From: Sulfuritalea sp. | Lineage (GTDB): Bacteria > Pseudomonadota > Gammaproteobacteria > Burkholderiales > Rhodocyclaceae | Length of the DNA stretch: 18,419 nucleotides | Assembly (NCBI GenBank): GCA_016716965.1 | Contig: JADJUP010000010.1 | Span: forward strand, 1-18,419 | Direction: 5' to 3' | In this document: piece by piece, positions 7,516-13,591 of the stretch | Position numbering within the stretch: the stretch's first letter is position 1 | How the letters are laid out: each line of letters begins with the position of its first letter | The notes under the pieces: model-generated | What the model was told of the DNA's origin: nothing | Database searches by the model: none | Seen by the model: only the letters and a program-made list of their open reading frames with translations | Position numbers and translations under genes: made by a program

Positions 7516-8757
7516 ATGACGCCCGAGACCCTCGATCCCGCACGCGAACGTGCGCTGCTGCTGACCCTGGCCGGGATACAGTTCGCCCACATCCTCGACT
7601 TCATGATCATGATGCCGCTGGGCCCGATTCTGATGCGCGAACTGGGTGTCGGCACCCATGAGTTCGGCCTGCTGGTGTCGGCCTACAGCTTCACGGCGGC
7701 CTTTGCCGGGGTGCTGGCGGCGACCTTCGTCGATCGCTTCGAGCGCAAGCGCCTGCTGCTCTCCATGTTCGGCCTGTTCGCGCTGGCCACGCTGGCCTGC
7801 GGCCTGGCGCCGGGTTACCTGACGCTGCTGGTAGCGCGCGGCACGGCCGGCGCGTTCGGCGGCGTGCTCGGTTCGATGGTGCAGACCATGGTCGGCGACC
7901 TGATTCCGTTCGAGCGCCGCGGTCGTGCCAGCGGCACCATCATGTCGGCGTTTTCGATTTCGACCGTGGCCGGGGTTCCGCTGTCCCTGTATCTCGCCAA
8001 CCACTTCGGCTGGCGCTTTCCCTTCATTTTCATCGCCGCGCTTTCCATCGGTTTCCTGCTGCTGGGCTGGAAGATGCTGCCGGCCTTGCGCGGGCACCTG
8101 CCCAACGCCACCGTGTCGGAGTCCGAACGCGCCCATCCTCTGGCGGCGATGGCGGCCGTGCTGCGCGATCGCAACCACCTCAAAGCCCTGCTGTTCATGG
8201 CGCTGATCATGGTTTCCGGCTTCTCGGTGATCCCCTACATCACCATTTACGTCACCGCGAACGTCCTCATCCGCCAGGAAGACATTCCGTTGATCTACCT
8301 CTTCGGTGGCTGCGCAACCTTCTTCACCTCGCGTCTGGTCGGCCGCCTCGCCGATGCCTACGGCAAGATCCGCGTATATCGGGCGATGGCGCTGTGCTCG
8401 ATGGTACCCCTGCTGGTGCAGACCCACCTTTGGCCGGTGCCGCTTTGGGCCATGATCTTCTGGTCCACAGTGTTCTTCATTTTCGTGCCGGGGCGCATGG
8501 TGCCGGCCATGGCCATCGTCACCTCGGCGGTGCAGCCGCGCCTGCGCGGCACATTCCTGTCGATGAACGGTGCCGTGCAGCAGCTGTCCTCGGGCACCGC
8601 GGCCTGGCTCGGCGGCGCGATGATCACCGCCGATGCCTCGGGCCGCATCGTCGGCTACGACCATGTCGGCTGGCTGGCGGTTGGCGCCACGGTGGTCGCG
8701 ATGATCTTCGTCGGCCGCATCGATTTGCATACCGGCGCGTCCACGCGAGCTGTCTGA
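7516..8757 (+). CDS. Major facilitator superfamily transporter (drug/metabolite exporter type)
   Basis: This 413-residue polytopic membrane protein has about 12 predicted helices. The first starts near LLLTLAGIQFAHILDFMIMM. The MFS signature loop between helices 2 and 3 reads FVDRFERKRLLL. In the second half GRLADAYGKIRVYR is the repeated version of this loop. The layout resembles DHA1-type efflux permeases. The ATG at 7516 is chosen because the protein begins with a short polar tail directly before helix 1, although the frame is open far upstream as a shadow of lysR. It follows the LysR gene by 38 bases and is probably its target. The substrate is unknown. Confidence 0.88.
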   Translation: MTPETLDPARERALLLTLAGIQFAHILDFMIMMPLGPILMRELGVGTHEFGLLVSAYSFTAAFAGVLAATFVDRFERKRLLLSMFGLFALATLACGLAPGYLTLLVARGTAGAFGGVLGSMVQTMVGDLIPFERRGRASGTIMSAFSISTVAGVPLSLYLANHFGWRFPFIFIAALSIGFLLLGWKMLPALRGHLPNATVSESERAHPLAAMAAVLRDRNHLKALLFMALIMVSGFSVIPYITIYVTANVLIRQEDIPLIYLFGGCATFFTSRLVGRLADAYGKIRVYRAMALCSMVPLLVQTHLWPVPLWAMIFWSTVFFIFVPGRMVPAMAIVTSAVQPRLRGTFLSMNGAVQQLSSGTAAWLGGAMITADASGRIVGYDHVGWLAVGATVVAMIFVGRIDLHTGASTRAV

Positions 8758-8789
8758 CGCGGCAGGCGTCGAGTTCCTTTACGGGGTAG

Positions 8790-8806
8790 CCGGGCGGCAG
8801 GCCCGG
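8790..8806 (+). terminator. Possible hairpin after the MFS gene
   Basis: CCGGGC and GCCCGG form a perfect 6-bp stem with a GGCAG loop 32 bases after the MFS stop. No T-run follows, so a classical intrinsic terminator is not shown; it may stabilise the transcript end. Confidence 0.3.
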
Positions 8807-8824
8807 AACGATCGTCTTCGATGC

Positions 8825-8869
8825 ATAGCCGATTCCTATGCAATGGATCGGAAAATAGTCTTGGACAAT
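8825..8869 (+). promoter_or_regulatory. CynR-type operator copy 1 (upstream of the cbiM-like/cynS operon)
   Basis: This is a two-dyad LysR site. The first dyad, ATAG-N7-CTAT (8825-8839), is a perfect T-N11-A motif. Fifteen bases later comes ATAG-N7-CAAT (8855-8869). The dyad centres are 30 bp apart, close to three helical turns, as expected for the recognition and activation sites of a LysR tetramer. The second dyad covers the likely -35 (TTGGAC). The same layout occurs at 12322 and 12495. The run from 8845 to 8869 is identical to 12515-12539. Confidence 0.75.
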
Positions 8870-8902
8870 CTTATTTCAATCCAACACAATTTAATCGTCA
8901 AT
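8861..8902 (+). promoter_or_regulatory. Promoter core of the cbiM-like/cynS operon
   Basis: TTGGACAAT (8861) and TTTAATCGTCAA (8890) recur at the same separation upstream of scnB. The shared parts probably mark the -35 and the region around the -10 or transcription start. The exact -10 is unclear: CACAAT at 8885 gives an 18-base spacer. The remaining leader to 9079 is described separately. Confidence 0.55.
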
Positions 8903-9079
8903 TGCTTTCGGTGTGCCGCACGGAAATTTTCATGGCAGTCGCCTGGTTCCGGTTTTCCGATTAGCCCGGGAAACTGGCGGGCGCCGCGGGTATTGAAGGG
9001 ACTCTGTCCGGTTTTGCAGGAGTCGCCGGTTTCGGCCGGACGATTCGATCTTGGGTAGCGTGAAAAGGAGGATTCAAGC
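8903..9079 (+). other. Long untranslated leader of the cbiM-like gene
   Basis: About 175 bases without a gene. GTCCGG (9006-9011) can pair with CCGGAC (9036-9041) around an inner GCCG-GTTT-CGGC hairpin, so the leader is probably structured. AAAAGGAGGA just before the ATG is a strong ribosome-binding site. I saw no cobalamin B12-box or other riboswitch consensus. Confidence 0.4.
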
Positions 9080-9760
9080 ATGCACATCGAACCAGGTATT
9101 GTTGTTGGCGCCAAACTGGCGCTTGGCTTCATCACTGCGACCGGCGCGGTAGGCTATTCGCTCAAGCTGGCGAAGGACATGGCGAAACGTGACGGTGTCG
9201 CACCGCTCGCCATTCGCATCGTTCTGGCCGCGATGCTGGTCCTGAGCTTCTTCGAGCTGTTGCCGCACTACCCGGTAGGCGTGTCGGAGGTCCATTTCAT
9301 CCTCGGCTCGACGCTGTTCCTGATGTTCGGCGCCGCTCCCGCCGCGCTCGGCCTGGCCATCGGCCTGCTGGCCCAGGGTCTGCTGGTTGCTCCCGCGGAC
9401 CTGCCGCAATACGGCATGAACGTGACCAGCCTCCTGTTACCGCTGCTTGCCATCAATGTTCTGGCGCAACGCGTGATCCCCGCCAATACGGCATACAAGG
9501 ATGTCACCTACGGCCAGGCGCTGAAGCTGTCCACCGCCTATCAGGGCGGCGTCGTGGCCTGGGTCGGATTCTGGGCCGTGTATGGTGCCGGTGTCGGTGC
9601 CGAGAACCTTGCCGAGATCGCCACGTTCAGCGTTGCCTACATGGGCGTGATCCTGGTCGAGCCAGTTCTGGATCTGGGTGTGCTGGCAGCCGCCAAGGCG
9701 CTACATCGCCTGGAAACCAGTGGCGTGTTCAACCCGCGCCTGTACAGCGCCGCCGCCTGA
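9080..9760 (+). CDS. CbiM-like cobalt/nickel permease (energy-coupling factor S-component type)
   Basis: This 226-residue integral membrane protein has about six hydrophobic segments. Its features fit the CbiM/NikM family. It starts Met-His-Ile, so His2 is present, as used for metal binding in NikM/CbiM. VSEVHFILGSTL carries a conserved His at 72. LLAQGLLV is followed by YGMNV, with Asn114 in the position of the family's LGxN motif. These proteins capture Co2+ or Ni2+; here cobalt makes sense because ScnC needs Co(III). No CbiN, CbiQ or CbiO partner is encoded nearby, which is unusual. It has a strong AAGGAGG ribosome-binding site, is the first gene of the operon and sits under operator copy 1. 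The family call is by motif; transport is inferred. Confidence 0.7.
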   Translation: MHIEPGIVVGAKLALGFITATGAVGYSLKLAKDMAKRDGVAPLAIRIVLAAMLVLSFFELLPHYPVGVSEVHFILGSTLFLMFGAAPAALGLAIGLLAQGLLVAPADLPQYGMNVTSLLLPLLAINVLAQRVIPANTAYKDVTYGQALKLSTAYQGGVVAWVGFWAVYGAGVGAENLAEIATFSVAYMGVILVEPVLDLGVLAAAKALHRLETSGVFNPRLYSAAA

Positions 9761-9780
9761 TCGGGTCGCGCTGCTCCCAA

Positions 9781-9832
9781 GACTCCGGCCCTGGCCGGAG
9801 TCGTTTCGCGGGGGACGTTCGTTCCCCGTTTT
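9781..9832 (+). terminator. Tandem hairpins between the cbiM-like gene and cynS
   Basis: The first hairpin is a perfect inverted repeat GACTCCGGCC/GGCCGGAGTC (9781-9802). The second has a G-rich stem GGGGA/TCCCC (9811-9827) and is followed by TTTT, which resembles an intrinsic terminator. They lie about 80 bases before cynS. They could end part of the transcripts or protect the upstream message. A separate promoter for cynS was not seen. Confidence 0.5.
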
Positions 9833-9914
9833 CGATTGATCCGGATGGGCCTCGCGGGCTGCGTTGCCTGTCGCCCCGGCGCGCCCTTCCGACGCCATGA
9901 AAAGGACGATTCTC

Positions 9915-10355
9915 ATGAACAAAGCCGAAATGAAGGAAGCGATTCTCGATGCCAAGCAGAAGAAGGGCCTGAGCTGGAACGATATCGCCAAGGCCGCCGG
10001 TCTGTCCGCCGAATTCACCTGTTCCGCCTGCCTGGGCATGAATCACCTTGACAAGAAGCCCGCCGATGCCGTGGCCAAGCTGCTCGGTCTGGGCAAGGAC
10101 GGATCCGCCGCCCTGCAGGCATTTCCGCTCAAGACCTGGACTCAGGTAGTACCCACCGATCCCCTGATCTATCGCTGGTACGAGATGATCAACGTCTATG
10201 GTGAGACCATCAAGGAACTGGTCAACGAGAAGTTCGGCGATGGCATCATGAGCGCGATCGACTTCACGATGAAGATCGACAAGCAGGAGGATCCCAAGGG
10301 CGATCGCGTGCTGGTGACGATGAGCGGCAAGTTCCTCCCCTACAAGTCCTGGTAG
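9915..10355 (+). CDS. cynS: Cyanase (cyanate hydratase/lyase)
   Basis: CynS catalyses cyanate + bicarbonate to carbamate + CO2, and the carbamate then breaks down to ammonia and CO2. The 146-residue protein has the N-terminal helical domain (about 1-75, including LSWNDIAKAAGL) and the catalytic C-terminal domain. The catalytic Arg87, Glu90 and Ser113 sit in YRWYEM and GIMSAI. Their spacing (3 and 23 residues) is the same as Arg96, Glu99 and Ser122 of E. coli CynS. FGDGI and GKFLPYKSW are also typical. The ATG at 9915 was preferred over upstream ATGs because AAAGGAC precedes it and the protein then starts where other cyanases do. Four cysteine-region changes (FTCSACLG) distinguish the helical domain from E. 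coli. It lies between the cobalt permease and a methyltransferase. Confidence 0.95.
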   Translation: MNKAEMKEAILDAKQKKGLSWNDIAKAAGLSAEFTCSACLGMNHLDKKPADAVAKLLGLGKDGSAALQAFPLKTWTQVVPTDPLIYRWYEMINVYGETIKELVNEKFGDGIMSAIDFTMKIDKQEDPKGDRVLVTMSGKFLPYKSW

Positions 10356-10421
10356 CCTGCGCGGGTCCGGGTGGTGCACATCAGTCGCCGCCCGCCGCGA
10401 AACCTGAAGGAGAGGTGATCC

Positions 10422-11243
10422 ATGCCGGCACGTGATCCGCACCGCTTTGTCAATGAACTCGATGAAGCGGCCATCGAGCGCCTGATCGCCCGCCTCGAAG
10501 GCCGCGCCAAGGATGTCGTGTTCACCCGGTTGTTCGACAAGTATGCCGGGCACATCTCGCCGGGCGAATCGGCGCACGTGCTGGAGGTCGGCTGCGGCAC
10601 TGGCGCCATGACCCGTTCGCTGGCCCGCCGTGGCGACTTTTCCGGCAGGGCCGTAGGCGTCGACCAGAGTGATCCCTTTATAGAAGCAGCACGTCGGTTT
10701 GCCGCCGAACACGGCGTGGGCGACCGCGTTGACTTTCGCGTCGGTGACGCGCATGACCTCGATTTCCCGGATGCGACTTTCGACGCTGCATTCGCCCATA
10801 CCCTGATCAGCCACGTTACCGATCCGCAGGCCGTATTGCGAGAAATGGTTCGCGTCGTACGTCCCGGCGGCATCGTGGCCATCTTCGACGGCGACTATTC
10901 CTCGATGACCTATGCCATGCCGGATCACGATCTGGGACATCGCATGGACGTGGCCCTGACCACGGCCGCCTTCAACAATCCGCACATCATGCGCGATCTG
11001 CCCAGATTGATGCCGCAACTGGGGTTGCAATTGCAGCAGGCTTGGGGCGATGCCGTGGTCGAGATCGGCACGGCCAGCTACTTCAAGTCATTTGCCGAGA
11101 CTTATGCGCCCTACATCATCAAGTCAGGGATGTTTTCCGCCGAGGCGGTAGACGCCTGGCTCGCGGCACAGCACCGGGCGATGGCGGAAGGAAGCTTTTT
11201 CGCCGCCTGCAACTACTACACCTATCTCGCAACACGCCTCTGA
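10422..11243 (+). CDS. Class I SAM-dependent methyltransferase
   Basis: This 273-residue protein has a Rossmann-type SAM-binding core. Motif I is VLEVGCGTGAMT (about 53-64), with an acidic Asp81 after VGVD for ribose binding. Motif II is at FRVGDAHDLDF (about 105-115) and post-motif VRPGG at 146-150. The C-terminal 100 residues form the substrate domain and are less conserved. AGGAGAGGTGAT precedes the ATG. It follows cynS by 66 bases and should be on the same transcript under operator copy 1. The substrate is unknown. Methylation of thiocyanate, sulfide or another thiol is a possibility suggested only by context. Confidence 0.85.
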   Translation: MPARDPHRFVNELDEAAIERLIARLEGRAKDVVFTRLFDKYAGHISPGESAHVLEVGCGTGAMTRSLARRGDFSGRAVGVDQSDPFIEAARRFAAEHGVGDRVDFRVGDAHDLDFPDATFDAAFAHTLISHVTDPQAVLREMVRVVRPGGIVAIFDGDYSSMTYAMPDHDLGHRMDVALTTAAFNNPHIMRDLPRLMPQLGLQLQQAWGDAVVEIGTASYFKSFAETYAPYIIKSGMFSAEAVDAWLAAQHRAMAEGSFFAACNYYTYLATRL

Positions 11244-12323
11244 AGTCGCCGGTCGGCGATTGCTGGCGTTACCCGGAAGCCTGGCTCGGGCCCTCGCAGT
11301 CAGCGGTTGGCGGCGTCTTCCGCGCCCACCGCCATGGGCCTCGCCACGCCGAGCCCGCGCCCGCGCGTCCGCCTGCAGGCTCGAATCACCCAGTCGCTGT
11401 TGCAGCGCCTGATACCTGGCGGCACTCCATTGGGTGGCCATTTCGCCAAAAGCCTGGCAGGCGGCGCTCTTGTAGGCACCCTTGTGGCAGATCAGTGCAA
11501 TCGCATGGTGCGGTAACTGCGGCAACAGCGGCACCGAATAGAGGCCAGATTGCGCCTCGGAAATCGAACTGGGCAGAATGGTAACCAGGCGGCCCAGGCT
11601 TGCCGATTGAACCAGCATGTTCAGCGAGTTGGTTTCGATGGCTATGTGCGGAGCAATGCGGTATTCGAGGCAGTAAAGGTCGAAATGGCGTCGCAATGCA
11701 AATTGGGTATTGAGCAGGACCAGCGATTCCTTCTCCAGTTCGGACGCACTGAGTGGGGTTCGCCGACCGGCCAGCCGATGGCCCTTGCCCACCGCAAGGT
11801 TGAGGGTCTCCACGAAAAGCGTGTGCTTGTCGATTTCGCTGGAGCGGCCCTCCGATGAAAACGTGTCGGAGAATACGATGCCTATGTCAATCTGGTCCTC
11901 GGCGACGCCGGCTTCGATGTCGTCCTGCGACATTTCCACTGCACTCATCGCAATTCCCGGATGGCGGGCAACAAAATCTTCCAGCAGCGGCGTGGTGATG
12001 TATTCCGTGATGGGGTTCATGCCCAGGCGCAGTGAGCCGCGGCTGAGGTCCTGGACTTCGTGGATGGCGCGGGTTCCCGCTTCCAGCTCACCAAGCGCGC
12101 GCCGCGCATGGTGCAGATAGACCTCGCCGGCGTCGGTGAGTCGTACATTGCGGCCGGACCGGTCGAGCAACTGCACGTGGAGCACTTCTTCCAGAAGTCG
12201 AATTTGCTGCGAAAGTGTCGGCTGCGAGACATGCAGCGCTTCGGCCGCGCGGGTAAAACTGTGGTGTTCCGCGACCGCGAACAGATAACGAATCGAGCGC
12301 GGGAATACCAGTTTTGATTCCAT
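11124..12323 (-). CDS. cynR: CynR-like LysR regulator of the thiocyanate/cyanate locus (3' end probably frameshifted)
   Basis: The N-terminal winged helix (YLFAVAEHHSFTRAAEALHV, then SQPTLSQQIRLLEE) and the effector domain closely resemble E. coli CynR. CynR activates cyn genes in response to cyanate. Shared segments include LTDAGEV, ELEAGTRAIHEVQDLSRGSL and AEMSQDDIE-like residues. The open frame gives 399 residues, about 100 more than usual. The tail is low-complexity and overlaps the methyltransferase by 120 bases on the opposite strand. Removing one base from the GGG at 11336-11338 would end the protein at a TGA at 11300, after EAMAVGAEDAANR, about 340 residues with no overlap. That is the likelier form. 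The start codon lies inside operator copy 2, which suggests autoregulation. No other start fits the conserved N-terminus. Confidence 0.88.
   Translation of the reverse strand: MESKLVFPRSIRYLFAVAEHHSFTRAAEALHVSQPTLSQQIRLLEEVLHVQLLDRSGRNVRLTDAGEVYLHHARRALGELEAGTRAIHEVQDLSRGSLRLGMNPITEYITTPLLEDFVARHPGIAMSAVEMSQDDIEAGVAEDQIDIGIVFSDTFSSEGRSSEIDKHTLFVETLNLAVGKGHRLAGRRTPLSASELEKESLVLLNTQFALRRHFDLYCLEYRIAPHIAIETNSLNMLVQSASLGRLVTILPSSISEAQSGLYSVPLLPQLPHHAIALICHKGAYKSAACQAFGEMATQWSAARYQALQQRLGDSSLQADARARARRGEAHGGGRGRRRQPLTARARARLPGNASNRRPATSEACCEIGVVVAGGEKASFRHRPVLCREPGVYRLGGKHP
11246..11259. terminator. Short hairpin between convergent gene ends
   Basis: TCGCC-GGTC-GGCGA lies three bases past the methyltransferase stop. 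The stem is only 5 bp and has no T-run, so it is weak. It would fit the convergent arrangement if the LysR gene ends near 11300. Confidence 0.25.
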
Positions 12324-12366
12324 AGTCGATCCCTATAGATTCGGTCGAAGAATAGCCTTCAACGAT
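12322..12366 (+). promoter_or_regulatory. CynR-type operator copy 2 (over the cynR-like start)
   Basis: ATAG-N7-CTAT (12322-12336) and ATAG-N7-CGAT (12352-12366) have the same spacing as copies 1 and 3, but the intervening bases are more diverged. The first ATAG overlaps the regulator's start codon (12323-12321), and the site covers its ribosome-binding region. Occupation would be expected to repress cynR; this is inference. Confidence 0.65.
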
Positions 12367-12494
12367 TCTAGCCCAAAGCCCCTGCCGGTGCGAGCTTGAA
12401 AGGTGAGTCATGGGCGGGCCGTGCGCACCCCGGTGCCGGGATCAGGATGCCTCCGCCAACGAACGGATTTGCACGGGTGCTCGACATTGTTTGA

Positions 12495-12539
12495 ATAGTC
12501 GAAGCCTATAGGTTGGATCGGAAAATAGTCTTGGACAAT
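12495..12539 (+). promoter_or_regulatory. CynR-type operator copy 3 (upstream of scnB)
   Basis: ATAG-N7-CTAT (12495-12509), N15, then ATAG-N7-CAAT (12525-12539). A 25-base run (12515-12539) is identical to 8845-8869. The second dyad overlaps the likely -35 of the scn operon, the usual activation geometry for a LysR protein. It lies 173 bases from copy 2, in the divergent cynR-scnB gap. Confidence 0.75.
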
Positions 12540-12572
12540 TTCACTTAAGACATACAAACTTTAATCGTCAAC
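12531..12572 (+). promoter_or_regulatory. Promoter core of the scn operon
   Basis: TTGGACAAT at 12531 and CTTTAATCGTCAA from 12559 repeat the arrangement at 8861-8902 with identical spacing, although the bases between differ. TACAAA at 12553 is a possible -10 with a 16-base spacer. Conservation limited to these two blocks supports promoter function over simple duplication. Confidence 0.55.
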
Positions 12573-12765
12573 TAATCTGTGGCGTGTCAAGAAACGAAAC
12601 CTGCCGATACTTCGGGGGTCCGACAAGACAGGCGGCTTCGGTTGACCGCCAGCGGAAATCGAGGGCGCAGGAATACGCGTTCGCGGGTATCCCTCCGGTT
12701 TGTTTGGTTGCAAGGAATGCGTGCGAGTGAATTCGCAAGTCATACATCAAAGGAGAAGTCCAGCT
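12573..12765 (+). other. Long untranslated leader of scnB
   Basis: About 190 bases without a convincing gene. It contains a GGCGG (12631) / CCGCC (12646) hairpin and ends in AAAGGAGAAG, a strong ribosome-binding site 7 bases before the scnB ATG. Reading frames through it are non-homologous upstream extensions of scnB. Between copies 2 and 3 (12367-12494) I see nothing else. Confidence 0.4.
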
Positions 12766-13205
12766 ATGTCATCGACTACCAGGGAAAGGGTATTGCGGCA
12801 TCTGACCGCGGTCGCCGATTGCAGCCGCCGGTGCAGAAGACCGGCAAGGCGCCATATCCAACCGAAATTACATCCGAGCTGTTTCGGGCCTATACGCGGT
12901 CGCCACACGACGTCGGCGGCGAGTTTGATGTTCCCTGCGAATGGACCGAAGAGGAGCATGAGGCGTGGGGGCATCGCGCCTACGTCACCACCGAGTGCCT
13001 CGCCTGGCGTGGCGCCTGGTGCGCGGAAGAGCGGCGTCGCATGCAAAACGTCGACCTGGGCACGACGCAATACCTCGGGCTGCCCTACTACGGGCGGTGG
13101 CTGCTGTCGGCCGCACGAATCCTGGTAGACGGACATCACGTCACCCTGACCGAGTTGATCAACAAGATAGACGAGGTGAAAAAGCGCCATGAGCCAGCAC
13201 GATAG
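12766..13205 (+). CDS. scnB: Thiocyanate hydrolase beta subunit (single-base frameshift)
   Basis: ScnB is the N-terminal half-equivalent of the nitrile hydratase beta subunit in the cobalt thiocyanate hydrolase. The true start, MSSTTRERVLRHLTAVAD, lies in one frame behind a strong ribosome-binding site. From about 12820 the conserved sequence continues in another frame: LQPPVQ, PTEITSELFRAYTR, PHDVGGEFDVP, ECLAWRGAWCAEERRR and YLGLPYYGRWLL. Restoring one missing base at about 12818-12820 gives a 146-residue protein very like T. thioparus ScnB (157 residues), including the Arg-rich EERRR segment. Related arginines contact the modified cysteine ligands in the known enzyme. The gene overlaps scnA by 17 bases. 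An indel in this otherwise intact operon suggests a sequencing error, but a real null mutation cannot be excluded. Confidence 0.9.
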
Positions 13206-13551
13206 AACCCATCACGCCAAGATCGCCACCGGCAAGGGCGATCCCCAGTGTTTCAAGGGCACTGCCGGTCCCGCCAAGTTCAAGGTCGGCCAGGCCGTGC
13301 GCATCAAGGATTTGCCGGACGTCTTCTATACCCGCTGCCAGGTTTACACGCGTGGCGCGGTCGGCGAGGTGGCAGTAGTCACCCATGAAAGCCCGGCACC
13401 GGAAGATGAGGCCTGGGGACACGTCGATCATTCCGAGTGGTTCTACATCGTGCGTTTCAAGCAAAAGGACCTGTGGCCGGAGTATCCCGCCGCCTTCGCC
13501 AACGACACGCTGCAAACCGAGTTTTCCGAGCGTTGGCTGGAAGCCGTGTAG
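13189..13551 (+). CDS. scnA: Thiocyanate hydrolase alpha subunit
   Basis: This 120-residue protein is equivalent to the C-terminal half of nitrile hydratase beta. It contains DRTHHAKIATGKGDPQCFKG, FKVGQAVRIKDLPDVFYTR, a YTRGAVG turn and QKDLWPEYPAAFANDTL. These segments match ScnA of T. thioparus (126 residues, from memory) along the full length. It builds the SH3-like barrel that packs against ScnC. The ATG lies inside the end of scnB, so translation of the two is probably coupled, which suits subunits needed in equal amounts. Its frame is intact. Confidence 0.93.
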   Translation: MSQHDRTHHAKIATGKGDPQCFKGTAGPAKFKVGQAVRIKDLPDVFYTRCQVYTRGAVGEVAVVTHESPAPEDEAWGHVDHSEWFYIVRFKQKDLWPEYPAAFANDTLQTEFSERWLEAV

Positions 13552-13591
13552 TTCGCCGATCCAACCAAGACAGAACAGAAAGGTAACGTAA

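Noticed and set aside
8903..9079. Cobalamin or other metal riboswitch in the leader of the cbiM-like gene
   Set aside because: The leader is structured, but I found no B12-box (GCCACTG) or the conserved core segments of cobalamin or NiCo riboswitches.
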